DNA from: Prorocentrum cordatum
Taxonomy: Eukaryota; Sar; Dinophyceae; Prorocentrales; Prorocentraceae
Length of the DNA stretch: 64,000 nucleotides
Reading direction: 5' to 3'
Assembly (NCBI GenBank): GCA_963575745.1
Contig: CAUYUJ010018882.1
Span: forward strand, 709,833 to 773,832
This document shows positions 38,901 to 47,552 of the stretch, one piece after another. The notes beneath the pieces were generated by a model. It was not told the DNA's origin. It saw nothing but the letters and a program-made list of their open reading frames with translations, and made no database searches. Position 1 is the stretch's first letter. Every line of letters starts with the position of its first letter. The translations under genes were made by a program, and so were the position numbers.

Positions 38901-40330
38901 AGTGCATCAACCCTTTCCTCTGGAGCTTCAGCTAACCGAGGGCCGTCCCGAACAGCACGAAGAACCAACCTCCGTGAGAATGGGGCCCAGATTGCAGCTT
39001 GGCGTTCCAACAGCTGCCGACGACGAAAAGAAGTGGGCGGGCGGGACGAACGAGAGCCTGCAGCAGCGTCAGCAGCGGCGCGAATCTCTTTTTCCAGGAG
39101 ACGCATATGCACTCCATCCGTCCACATGTGGAACGATTCAGGATGCCGAAGGACAACTTGTGAGCCTCCGACTTCGAGCAGGTCAGCTGCGGTAGCCGAG
39201 GTCGCCACCAGCCGACGGGCGAGCGGGAGATCTTGTCGCCATACTGCTCGTGCGCATCCACGGGCCACCAGCAATGCAGTTTCGTCGCCAAAGGGATGGT
39301 AAACAAACATCCAGTCACGGACTTCACGGGCAGCTTCTTTCAACATGCCCTGGAAGTGTTCCTGGTAGACGGCTGCAGAGCACCACTTCTCAGCGCCAGC
39401 GCCATCTTTGAACATGCCCTCAATGCGTTGACGAAAAAGAGGGCTCTCGAAGACATGGCGAGGAACTGGCTGCTCAGATCTGGGACGAGCTTGGCGTTGA
39501 CGAAGCACCGTGAGCAAAGCAGCGTGGTCCGATATCAATGAGCGAGATAATACTCCGGGGTCTCCTATGGTAGAGGATTCCGCACTCATCTGGCACATCA
39601 TCCATCCAGCCACTGAGCAGAAGAACCGATCGAGGCAGCTGACCGAGTTGGTGTCCTTGGTGTAGTGCGTCGGTGACCCCGAAGAGATCTCAAGAAATAA
39701 TCCCAATGTCCTCAGCCACCGAGCAGCCATAGCACGATGGTTTCGAGGATCAGTGGCTCGAGCAGGTTCAGGCCGTTGAAGAGGCAACGCCTCATCAGGG
39801 CCGAAGTTGAGGTCGCCCTGCACGATCACCAGGAAGTGTAGAGGATCAGCAGCTGCTCGCACCCGCGCAGCGTCGATCTCAGCACATACCTCGTCAATCT
39901 GCCTCGTGTTGAGACCATGGTTATGTATATTGAAGTGCACCAGCTGAAACCCCTGCCCGACAACGTCGACTCGAAGGACCCTACCTTGCACGACGGCCGT
40001 AGCATTGCTGGTAACATCGAGCTCCGACGCGAGCTTCGGTAAGACAGTGGCAACCCCTCCCGCAGCCGAGCCCCCATCATCGGCTGTGCAAAACGAGGCG
40101 CGAAACACGGCATCACGATGAAGGCGACATAAATAGTCTTCAAGTTGCCGACGATCTTGATGAACTTCCTGTAGAGCCAGGATGGACCCAGGGAGGTGAA
40201 ACTTCTTCAAATATGACGACTTGAGTCTGCTCTTCGCTCCTCGATACTGCAACAGAGCACGAGCATTCCAAGTAATGAATCGCATCGATTCATTCCCATT
40301 CCCGCGAGAAGGAGTGTGAAAGAGCCGCAT
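35975..40330 (-). CDS. LINE ORF2: endonuclease-reverse transcriptase
   Basis: An uninterrupted 1451-codon frame from the ATG at 40330 (MRLFHTPSRGNGNESMRF), 7 bases after the ORF1 stop; a second ATG at 40285 could also be used. N-terminal endonuclease: FITWNARALLQYRG, VIVQGDLNFGPDEA and SRSLISDHAALL (Asp-His). RT: ARHSAPGVDGLPCAAW, QSQRGFVQGRNFGYN, LLVSFDFGQAFPSLS (catalytic Asp), SGIIQGCGLSGTLYALS and ARACADDIGAVLFEA. The Asp-Asp pair is at 38030-38035. Further on is a Cys/His cluster CIFGCNSCADRQCHYMRCH near 36890. The C-terminus has four 28-residue repeats. All catalytic motifs look present, so this copy may be recently active. It would nick target DNA and copy element RNA in place. Confidence 0.9.
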   Translation of the reverse strand: MRLFHTPSRGNGNESMRFITWNARALLQYRGAKSRLKSSYLKKFHLPGSILALQEVHQDRRQLEDYLCRLHRDAVFRASFCTADDGGSAAGGVATVLPKLASELDVTSNATAVVQGRVLRVDVVGQGFQLVHFNIHNHGLNTRQIDEVCAEIDAARVRAAADPLHFLVIVQGDLNFGPDEALPLQRPEPARATDPRNHRAMAARWLRTLGLFLEISSGSPTHYTKDTNSVSCLDRFFCSVAGWMMCQMSAESSTIGDPGVLSRSLISDHAALLTVLRQRQARPRSEQPVPRHVFESPLFRQRIEGMFKDGAGAEKWCSAAVYQEHFQGMLKEAAREVRDWMFVYHPFGDETALLVARGCARAVWRQDLPLARRLVATSATAADLLEVGGSQVVLRHPESFHMWTDGVHMRLLEKEIRAAADAAAGSRSSRPPTSFRRRQLLERQAAIWAPFSRRLVLRAVRDGPRLAEAPEERVDALTRYWRPVFSRSEVDLEAAQKYIEQQCPSPVLPDVPPSSKATIRNIVARARHSAPGVDGLPCAAWAAADCCLEVLCLMMDWILRGQSLFDAASVTLQAYLPEGSEHEDLASGGCIRSADKIRVLGLRNTDLKIRTSAVNRSLKGVVDSLVPQSQRGFVQGRNFGYNILELDGFSRIAGAHPLASSKMPLLVSFDFGQAFPSLSQEFMMLFLAHLRLPSPVMHFLAWLCSAIEGVVAHGGLLHSVHWLRSGIIQGCGLSGTLYALSTAPFLTDLEYSLGGSGLGLARACADDIGAVLFEARGLQVLYRVMTTTRLLTRLCLKVSKCKVTPLHATLTLALLERTRALLGRLVPEWQAFEVVAHLMYLSVLLGPDVTIQMQWDAARTKWKLRARPLGSGSAPLGINGVLYRSRALPVLSYLAQFFPLPPRMAAFELPVLTQVFRAPMGALPATGWAQLSSWGGPKIPLVRHTCAAALSRAATITFSEHTHIRSNITNTTSSWNADIMQGRFDDASLATCRTREDWMCDAGRHWRLPPILQTYSWLRQGSAHAGYSSDILRCCTSAIASELLVSGRKPKFQRAATSALFEQFVTPFPLSSTFETRRARYFAMYEPFLHRVPWEAIQMLLQLLPTSWIFPVIKTWASAWLTSYRISYHSGKRLCIFGCNSCADRQCHYMRCHRLVRAVGRALGRSLPASLHERLCLTAPCVERVEEMVVMFTTYHTIRERNWVSPDALNSATRAAVRTLGMASPTDQIEKKWQPPPSIIPTPLTFTDDSSTSSADDPVVVHAVSTAGDGEADSDAGAGLTPGQSPCLTPRLVPTMSCPSTPSTLIATPERCGHSDELDDNATGRTQSPVHGCSSSPLTQAQSSPISLDATGGTQSPEHGCSSSPMLQAQSSPTLLDVIGSTQSLGHGNSESSPVQTQTSPMTLDVTGRTQSPVHGCSSSPLLQAQSSPKLLNGDGNPGLCTSRVNGERGA
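36029..36364 (-). repeat. Four 84-bp units in ORF2 C-terminus
   Basis: In-frame tandem units encoding TGRTQSPVHGCSSSPLTQAQ and variants, ending SSPxxLD. Period is exactly 28 codons. Ser/Pro/Gln-rich and likely disordered. Unusual as the tail of a LINE ORF2. Confidence 0.85.
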
Positions 40331-40337
40331 GAAGCCA

Positions 40338-41694
40338 TCAAAGACACCACGTTGTAGGAGGCGGAGGTGCCGTAGTCTCATCCACCACTGCTTGGATGTC
40401 AGCACGCGTGAGCTTGATGTCCAGGATGCCCTCTTGGTTGAACTGCACAGTATATGGAGCGTCTTCAGGGTTCGCTTGGATCTTAAGCACGCTGGTCCAA
40501 CCGCTCTTGAGGATGCCTCGTTCACGATCGACAGACCACCGTCCACCGAACTTGTCTGCGCACGCACCACGTAACCGACGAAGAGCCATCTCCGTCTTGA
40601 CCTGTCGAGGGGATTTGTCGGGCCCCAAATGCAGGCGAGCGTCGGCAGCGGCACCGGTGGCCTCGACGTTGAACACTCCCCATTGATCATTGCGGCGGAG
40701 GTTGCTGAGCACCTTCGAGACCTTGCGGGAGGCGAGGCCAGTGGCGCCGTTGAACTTGATGAGAAACCTGCGTGCGGGAGTCGGCGAGGGGCAAGAGAGG
40801 GTGTACTGGTCTGCCTCGAATCCGAGCTCCGAGAGGAACGGGGCCAGCACATCACGAACCTGCGGTAATCCAACCATCTTAGTACACATCGCGACCACCA
40901 CAGCGGGGTCCGTCTGGCGGTCAAAGCTGGCGGGCGGAGAAGGGGCAGCGTCCTGTCGCTTGGCCACATGAAGACCTTCACGTAGTTCGGCAATCTCGGC
41001 ACGTAATTGTTGCAACTGCTCTGTGTGTGTCCAGCTCGATATTGAGAGTAGCGACTTTTCCAGTGACATCATCAATCTGTCGCTGCATCTTTCTAGAGAT
41101 GTCGTCAAGCTGCGGTCGGAAGATGCCCATCGCCTTCTGGTCCAGCTCTGACGGCTGGTCTTCCAATTGCTTCTGCAACACAGCCAGGGTCTGAAGGATG
41201 GCGGCATTGCTGGATTTGACAGTGTCTCCCACTGTGGAGGCGACAAGCTCTTCGAGCCCCGTGCGAAGCTCGCTGAACTGGGAGGCGACACCATCGGCAA
41301 TAACGGCTTTGATATACTCGTCGGGGTAGTCGTGGGAGACCTGCGCAGCGGATGCTCGAACAGGGTCAGGGCCTGCGGAGACTCCACCAGAATGCACAGG
41401 AGCACCGCCAGCATGTACATCAGGAGAATGAGCCTGGATCTCCGAGCGCCCGAAGACGAGCGCGGCACCTGCAGCGGCAGCACGGGAGGCGAGACGGGCG
41501 ACACCTTTGCCACTGCCTGAGGACCCCTTGCCCTCCTCCGTGCGGGGATACTTGGACTCAGGCGAGCCAAGGACACGTTGGCTTTCAGCGCGTTCATCGT
41601 CAGGGAAGGTGGGCATGTCTTCGATCTCCTGGGCACGGCTGGCCAGGGCAGCGGCGTCGGGAAGTCCCATTGCACCAGGGACGTTCGCTCGCAC
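40338..41694 (-). CDS. LINE ORF1 protein, one frameshift
   Basis: Begins MRANVPGAMGLPDAAALASR, with an internal Met option (MGLPD). The first part has coiled-coil character (QFSELRTGLEELVASTVGDT, LQTLAVLQKQLEDQPSELDQ). Near 41030, in a short AC repeat, the frame slips from NIELDTH to TEQLQQLRAEIAELREGL. The rest contains ARRFLIKFNGATGLASRKVS and LKIQANPEDAPYTVQFNQ, which looks like an RNA-binding ORF1 fold. It ends at a TGA at 40340-40338, only 7 bases before ORF2. The slip is a mutation, a sequencing indel or, less likely, programmed. Confidence 0.7.
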
Positions 41695-41825
41695 AGGAAC
41701 GGGAAACGCCTCCGTTTACCCGTGGGCGCGAGCGTCGGAGAGGAGGGAACGCTCTGCCAGACCGCAAAGGGTCTTGTCTGCCGCGGACTAGCGGTATCCA
41801 CTTGTTCCGCTGGGGAACAAAGCAT
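41695..41825 (-). other. LINE 5' untranslated leader
   Basis: Between the spliced-leader relic and ORF1. About 55 bases next to the relic (GTGGATACCGCTAGTCCGCG and neighbours) are shared with the LINE starting at 46815. Confidence 0.6.
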
Positions 41826-41847
41826 CTTGAGCCAAAATGGTTACGGA
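41826..41847 (-). other. Dinoflagellate spliced-leader relic
   Basis: On the minus strand this is T-CCGTAACC-ATTTTGGCTCAAG. It matches the known 22-base dinoflagellate spliced leader (D-CCGTAGCC-ATTTTGGCTCAAG) at 21 of 22 positions. It lies precisely at the LINE 5' end, next to CTC repeats. Confidence 0.9.
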
Positions 41848-41916
41848 GGAGGAGGAAGAGGAGGAAGAGGAGGAGGACCCCCTCCCCCTCCTACTTCTGG
41901 TGGTGGCGGTGGGACC
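41848..41916. mobile_element. Right half of CTC-core inverted-repeat element
   Basis: GAG triplets followed by CCCCCTCCTACTTCTGGTGG and GGCGGTGGGA, the inverted partner of 35517-35602. Confidence 0.6.
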
Positions 41917-42060
41917 CCCCCCGCTGCGAGCCGGTCCTCGGCCGCCGCCGCCGGCGCTGCGGCCGCGGCCAGGGCGGCCTGCAGCTCGAGCGACCGCGAG
42001 CGCTCGGCCCGCAGGGCGTCCTCCAGCGCCGCGGCCCGGGCATCCTCCGCGCGAGCCTGT
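41917..42060 (-). CDS. Ala/Glu-rich coiled-coil fragment
   Basis: Minus-strand reading QARAEDARAAALEDALRAER then SRSLELQAALAAAAAPAAAA. Coiled-coil-like, with no start or stop of its own. It resembles the fragment at 60076-60290 (LEDA-type words). Possibly an exon remnant. Not recognised. Confidence 0.25.
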
Positions 42061-42290
42061 GGGAGAAGGGCGGGGTGCAGATGGAGGAGGCGAGAAGAGG
42101 GAGGGAGGGAGGGAGGGGGGAGCGAGGTGTGAGGAGGACACGCGGGGAGAGGCAGGGGGAGGGAGGAGGAGTGAGGAGTGGGAGGGATGAGGACAAGGAG
42201 GAGGAGTGAGGAGTCAGGAGGACAGGACGGCGAGGAGGAGTGAGGAGGATGAGGAACAAGAGGGGGACAAAGAGAAATGATGAGGACAGA
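42061..42290. repeat. GA/GGA-rich tract
   Basis: Irregular GAGG and GGAGG words. Low complexity. Confidence 0.7.
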
Positions 42291-43146
42291 GGAGGATGAC
42301 GACTCGCTGCAGCCGCCTGTCCTTAATCAAAACGAGGGCAAACTACGATCGAACCTGGAGCGAACATCTCATGTGTTCTTAGAGCTGGCGGATCCGTAAC
42401 ATGTGCGCGGTGCCGTGGCTGCTACACAACGCTCAAACAAACACTCTTCGGCAAAGCGTTTGTGCCGCAGGTTCACGTAGCGATGACGTCGGCGTTGGCT
42501 TCTGACGATACGTGGATCGCGGCTTTCCGATAGCTCTGATCATTCGAGAGCGATCGATTCCAGGCCAGTGCCCGCATTCGATCATGAACATCCGCACTGC
42601 GGGCGCCGTCGTATCAACGTGGCACAACCCGTATCTCACAGGGGTGCCTGAATTCATTCCCCCCTCCTCATCCCCCCTTATTCTCTTACCTTCATTCCTC
42701 TCCTGACGTCCTGATCCTCCGAAACATTCCTCCCCTGTATTTGTTCTCTCCCTCTTCATCCTCCTGATCCTCCACTTCCTCGAGCCCTCGGAACTGAAGG
42801 TAATCGTGTATGCCAAAACCAAAAACGCCGTCCTCCCCCTATTCCTCCTACTCCTTATCATCAGCAGCAGCACTGCCATCATCGCAAGCACCATCACCAT
42901 GATCAAGAACATCGCTATCCTCATCCTCCCGCTTCTCGTTCTTCGCTTGATCTCTCTACCGCGAGGCCACAATCCAGTGAGACACTCGCAACCCTTTTTC
43001 CTCAGGATAGCCCGCGAGGACACAGGAGACCCCAGCGATGCCCAGACGAGGCTCAGTAGAGGCCCAGGAGGCCCCGTGATCCAAAAGACCTACATCGACA
43101 CCCGGCAGGCCTCACCCCGCTCTTCCGGAAAGCCCCGGGATACCTT
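42291..43146. other. Unassigned, no supported gene
   Basis: Mostly unique sequence. A minus-strand frame at 42433-43023 (MSSRAILRKKGCECLTGLWP) includes a hydrophobic stretch but no recognisable domain. Confidence 0.25.
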
Positions 43147-43660
43147 TTCCTCCCAAATTGCTCCTCCCCCTCCTCCTCCTCCTCCTCTTCCTCCTCCACC
43201 TCTTCCTCCTGCTCCTCCCCCTCCTCCTCCTCCTCCTCCTCCTCCTCCACCCCTACTCCTTCGTGGTGTTTTGTCGTAAATCTTATATATTCGAGTCGGC
43301 GCGTTAATGCTCCGCTGCCGTCGCCGCCCCTCCCCCTCCTCCCTCCTTCTCCCTCCTGATCCTCCTCCTCCTCCTCCTCCTCCTCCTCCTCCTCCTCTTC
43401 ATCACCCCTCCTTCCGCCCCCAAAGCCCCGCAGCGCCCAAGAGATTCCAGAACACACATCCTTGTGACAAGCTCATCACCGCCATTCTCTGTATGACATG
43501 CTCATCATCATCGCGAGTCTCTCCTATATCCTCCTGCCTCATCCTCCGAACTCTTCCTCCTCACCGCCCTCGTCTCCCCCCCTGCGCCCTCCTCCTCCAA
43601 GAGCCGCCTCCTCCTCCTCCTCCTCCTTCTCCTCCTCATCCTCCTCTTCCTCCTCCCCAG
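43147..43660. repeat. (CTC)n blocks
   Basis: Three CTC/CCT blocks at about 43147-43255, 43330-43402 and 43595-43660, with short unique gaps. Same polarity, no foldback. Confidence 0.85.
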
Positions 43661-44146
43661 ATCCACGTTCTTCCCCATCAGTTCACTACCTGTTCCTCAT
43701 TGGCCCCCTTTTTATCCTCCCTGCTACGTCGCCCATAATCCGTTTATCCTGAGCTAGAAGACGGTCAGCAGTACAAGCATCTAACTGCAGCAGCACGTTC
43801 AGAGGGCGGGGGACAGAACGCTAACCCCCTCCCCACGTTGAGACTGAAGGGCAGACAAGACTGGCCACCTCCCCCATATTGCTTCGGGGAGACGTAAGAC
43901 TGGGGTACGGGGGACTCGGGTTGGCCTGACGGGGGCCATCATAAAAATGACGAAACCCAATCTGAAATTTGACGCGGGCTCCCGCTGCAGACATCCCACA
44001 GAAACGGGACCGTCAAAATCCAGGACGCGCTCGTCAGAAGAAAGTCGGCAAACCCAAGTTCCAGCTTACTCGAATCTCACGTGTCCCCGATTCTTCCCCT
44101 TCTCGGGCGTTGCTTCATGGGGCTGCCTAGTGGGGGGCGAAGAAGC
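43661..44146. other. Intergenic, nothing recognised
   Basis: Unique sequence with no supported gene. Confidence 0.35.
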
Positions 44147-44220
44147 GTGCACCTCTCGTGCCCTCTCTGGGCCCAGAGAGAGCCCCATTGAGGACCCCAG
44201 AAGCTGCACGAGAGGTGTAC
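44147..44220. repeat. Nested inverted repeat
   Basis: Outer arms GTGCACCTCTCGTGC (44147-44161) and GCACGAGAGGTGTAC (44206-44220) pair at 14 of 15 positions. An inner perfect 18-base palindrome CTCTCTGGGCCCAGAGAG lies at 44163-44180. Confidence 0.7.
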
Positions 44221-44340
44221 CTTTCTTGCTCCCCCCACGCATCGCCCCCAACACTACCCATTACGCAACGCCCGACTGCCTCCTCCTTCTCCTCCACTCT
44301 CTCTCTCTCTCTCTTTCTAACGACGGCGGTGGCAACGACT

Positions 44341-44411
44341 TCGACGAATACGACGACGACGACGCCGACGCCGACGCCGACGACGACGACGACAGCGACG
44401 CTGACTGCGGC
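44341..44411. repeat. (GAC)n tract
   Basis: GAC/GCC triplets giving poly-Asp frames. Preceded by a (CT)n run near 44297-44313. Confidence 0.8.
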
Positions 44412-44519
44412 CTCGACGCGACAGCCGACGGCGATGGCGACCACGCCGGCAACAACCACTTTCGTGTCGGACCCACGAGCGGCGAACGCATCCAAGGAAA
44501 CAAACAATGCCATAAACAT

Positions 44520-44576
44520 GCGCGGATTTCTCGGATCGGCGTTGGACCCCCCCCTCCGTGGCGCGCGGACCTCCGA
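44520..44576. repeat. Hairpin dispersed repeat, truncated copy C
   Basis: Left arm GCGCGGATTTCTCGGATCGG and the inner block CCCCCCTCCGTGGCGCGCGG match copies A and B; the right arm is missing. Flanking CATAAACATG and TCATGTTTATG are weakly inverted. Confidence 0.55.
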
Positions 44577-45054
44577 GTTTTCATGTTTATGCCGATGTTC
44601 GTTCCCCGAATTTCCATGTCTAAACCCTCGGGTCTTCACTTCGGGGCGCGGTCCCGCGAATACGCGGTCGCACGGACACGCTCCGCGCGGGGCATCCGCG
44701 AGAGAGCGCCCCACATCCAGGCGCTCGATACCCCGGGGCCCTGGCTCGAGAGGCCGCAGATACGGATGTCTCTCTCGCCCACGGCGGACGAAGGGAGGGA
44801 AAAGGGTAGTAAAGGGAGGGTTAGCAGGTATCGGGTCAGCTCGCGCATCCGATCTGTCCAGCGCCTCCCAGCTCCAAAGGCGCCGATACATCTAGGCAAG
44901 GCCCCGCGACTGAGCCGAAACTAGCCGCGTGCAGCAGATTCCGTACCCATCTGTCGGAAGGAGCGAGTAGACGTATAAGGTGGGAGAGCGTTGAAAATAT
45001 ATTGGGTTTCCAGCCGCCCCCTGACGAGGAGGGAAGAAGGAAAACAGCTCGAAA
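44577..45054. other. Intergenic, nothing recognised
   Basis: Unique sequence with no supported gene. Confidence 0.35.
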
Positions 45055-46240
45055 TCCAAAGTAGGAGGGTACCAAAAGTAGGTCGGGATCTGGGTATCGA
45101 AAAAACACACTTCACTCGACCGATGGGTAACATGTGTTTGCTTAATCCTCTGGCACGTAAAGGTCGTCACACGCCCGCCCCCCCATCCTGGGTAACGGGA
45201 ACGATCGTACATATGGGGGGGGGCCTGGACCTCCACTCCACATGCTGGTGCTCGTTGGCAATCTATGCCGATCGCAGCGCACGCCCGCCCCGACATGCCC
45301 CACCTCGCCCCAGCATGACCATTATCCGGGGCCCCAGCCCCCCCCACCACGGGTAACGACCGTGACTGGACACAGTAAGTAGCAACCCTCCCTTTCCCCA
45401 GTAGAGAGGCTCCAAAAGTATGTTGGGATCTCGGGTCCAAAAATACCTACTTCCAACGATCGATGGATTACCCTCCCTTTTCCTAACTAGCGAGGCCTCC
45501 TAAATAGGCTCCAAGTCGGTGACGTCGGAGATGGGTCTACGCCGTCGGCGTGGAGAACATCGGGCTCCACATCTCGCCGCATCGGCGATGTATCGGCGAT
45601 GTGGCGCGATCCTCCGACCCCATCTACTCCGACCCCATCTGGGAGGCCTACCAAGCACAGCATCCCCCCCCCCCCCCAGCCAGGCCTCGGAAAAACTAGC
45701 GAGCACTCCTGCCACACCCATCGGTCAGCGCCTCCCCCCTCCCCCCACTTCAAAGTTGGCGGTGGACCTGGTGAGCTGCACTGCGACCGCAGTCTCCTCC
45801 GCGCGTGCCAGCTTGAATCTGGGAAAAGAGGGGAGTGTCCATTAACTCCCCAATCAGTGCTTGCACTGAAGGGGTCCTAGCGAAAATTGCGGCGAGAGTC
45901 CCGCCGATTTTGGTGGCCGGCTGGCTTCCGGGGCTCCTGGCTCCGGATACCCAGGGCTCCTGGTTGTTGGTTCCGGGCCGATTTCGGGGGGGTCCGGGTT
46001 CCCCGGTTCCCGGGCGATCTTCTTATCGATCAAACCATCCACTGATTGGGGGGTTCCTCTGGTGTACACGTCGGTCGGAAGAAGTAGGTAAAAACATGAA
46101 GTAGGAAGGTGGATTAAGTTGATTGGGTCCAGGCCCCCCAGAGAATAACAAAACACGGCAAAAGCGTGTCGATTCTTGAAGTAGGAAGGCGCTTGAAGTA
46201 GATCTGGGATATCCAAAAATACCTACTTTCACGACCGGCG
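45055..46240. repeat. Three ~72-bp dispersed units
   Basis: Related units at about 45055-45125, 45400-45470 and 46172-46240 carry CCAAAAGTAGGTCGGGATCT, then GGGTATCCAAAAATACCTAC and ACGACCGATGG. AAGTAGG and CCTACTT within each unit are inverted, so each can form a hairpin. The sequence between the units is otherwise unassigned. Confidence 0.6.
45493..45652. mobile_element. AGGCCTCC-type MITE, copy 2
   Basis: Begins GAGGCCTCCTAAAT and ends GACCCCATCTGGGAGGCCT, with the GCGATCCTCCGACCCCATCT block of copy 1. It is a shorter deletion derivative. No flanking duplication seen. Confidence 0.65.
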
Positions 46241-46423
46241 TGTATTTGTCTCCCTCGACCGTCCCTCGCCCGACCCGACGCGATGAAGGCGACCCGCGCG
46301 GGGGGGCGCCTCGGGCGCGGCGGCCTGCGCCGACTGCAGGGCCTGGAGCTGCCGCCGCGCCTCCTCGTGCGCCTGCGCCCTCTCCTGCCGCCGCGGGGGA
46401 GGGGGGGGGGGGTAAAGGGGCAC
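46229..46423 (-). CDS. Gln/Ala-rich coiled-coil fragment
   Basis: Minus frame includes RRQERAQAHEEARRQLQALQ then SAQAAAPEAPPRAG. Coiled-coil-like with no recognised family. Bordered by (CTC)n. Confidence 0.25.
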   Translation of the reverse strand: MPLYPPPPPPRRQERAQAHEEARRQLQALQSAQAAAPEAPPRAGRLHRVGSGEGRSRETNTRRS

Positions 46424-46439
46424 GCACTGCCACTCCCCG

Positions 46440-46528
46440 TCGTTGTCCTGCTCCTGCTCCTGCTCCTCCCTTCGTCCTCCTCCTCCTCCTCCTCCGCCTC
46501 CGCCTCCACCTCCGCCTCCGCCTGCTCA

Positions 46529-46565
<37 letters not shown>

Positions 46566-46814
46566 CCTCCTCCTCCTCCTCCTCCTCCTCCTCCTCCTCC
46601 TCCTCCTCCTCCTCCTCATGGTTTGCGTTGCGCCTTCTCTGGCTGGAAGGACCGCAGCGTCAACCATCCTTCTCGTTCTGTTCACTCCTCCTCCTCCTCC
46701 TCCTCCTCCTCCTCCTCCTCCTCCACTTCCTCCTCCTCCTGCGCTACAACCTGCGGCGCCTCCTCCTCCTCCTCCTCCTTCTCTTCCTCCTCCTCCTCCT
46801 CCTCCTCCTCCTCC
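46440..46814. repeat. (CTC)n tract at 5' end of plus-strand LINE
   Basis: Long interrupted CTC/CTG/CCT tract ending directly at the spliced-leader relic. Confidence 0.9.
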
Positions 46815-46836
46815 TCCGTAACCAATTTGGCTCACG
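46815..46836 (+). other. Diverged spliced-leader relic
   Basis: T-CCGTAACC-AATTTGGCTCACG matches the dinoflagellate leader at 19 of 22 positions and shares the G-to-A change of the relic at 41826-41847. Confidence 0.8.
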
Positions 46837-47552
46837 ATGCCACGTTCCCCTGAGACAAAGTGGATACCGCTAGTCCGCGGCAGGCAAGGCCTGCGGTGGC
46901 CTGACAGTTCTTTCCTCTGCATTCGCTGTACACTGCTTCTGCGCGCCCGTCCTACGGCGTGGCGCAACCAGGCATCCTGGCGCAACTGTGGCGGTGGTAC
47001 AAAACGTTCCTGGGTCTGGCAGCCTGGGATCAAGACGAAACCCCCAAAGAAGGACAATTCCTACGAGGTTTGCTCTGTCTGCAAGCACTGGGAGTTCATG
47101 CGACATGGCCATCGTGGATGGAGCATGTGCGGTGATGCCTACATCACGGACGATGCTGCTGCTGTCCCTAATGGTGATCGGGTTCATCCTGTTGCTGGTG
47201 CTCCTGGTGCTGCTGCGGTGCCTATGTCACCTCACCTCTTGCAGGAGTTGGAACGTTGGTCCGTTCATTATCCTGCCCTCGCGGGCGTTGCACGTGATGC
47301 TGCCGCGCTCCATTTTCCCGAGGTTCGTGGTTACACCGAGGGCGAGTTGGATCGCATGGCTGCTCTGGAGCAGACGGAGTTGGCCAAGCAGGTTGAGACC
47401 GCCACCGAGCAGGAGCGCATCGCCTGCCAGGAGGTGAGGTGCAAGCGGCGGCTGGACCGCAACAGAGCGAAGGCCACGATGGAGGACCTGCAGAAGAACC
47501 ACCTCGAGGCGGAGCAGCGCCTCGAGGACGCAGGCGAAGCGTGCGGAGGTGG
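46837..47552 (+). CDS. LINE ORF1-like Cys-rich, coiled-coil protein (truncated)
   Basis: ATG at 46837 (MPRSPETKWIPLVRGRQGLR). Cys pairs: FLCIRCTLLL, then SWRNCGGG, YEVCSVCKHWEF and GWSMCGDAY, a zinc-ribbon-like arrangement. Later comes a coiled coil: LDRMAALEQTELAKQVETAT and MEDLQKNHLEAEQRLEDAGE. A CA-bearing element begins at about 47553 and probably truncates it. Position just after the spliced-leader relic suggests LINE ORF1. Family not certain. Confidence 0.5.

Larger units (their letters stand above)
35603..41847 (-). mobile_element. Full-length LINE with spliced-leader relic (LINE-1 of window)
   Basis: A 6.2-kb minus-strand non-LTR retrotransposon: spliced-leader relic (41847-41826), 5' UTR, ORF1 (41694-40338), ORF2 (40330-35975), then a 3' UTR with a stem-loop ending at (CTC)n. 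ORF2 is intact and ORF1 has one frameshift. Both flanks are CTC triplets on the element strand. Exact 3' boundary is approximate because of the microsatellite. Confidence 0.8.

Noticed and set aside
35975-40330. Possible GC-AG introns in LINE ORF2.
   Set aside because: The frame is open throughout and motif spacing is normal, so no splicing is needed.
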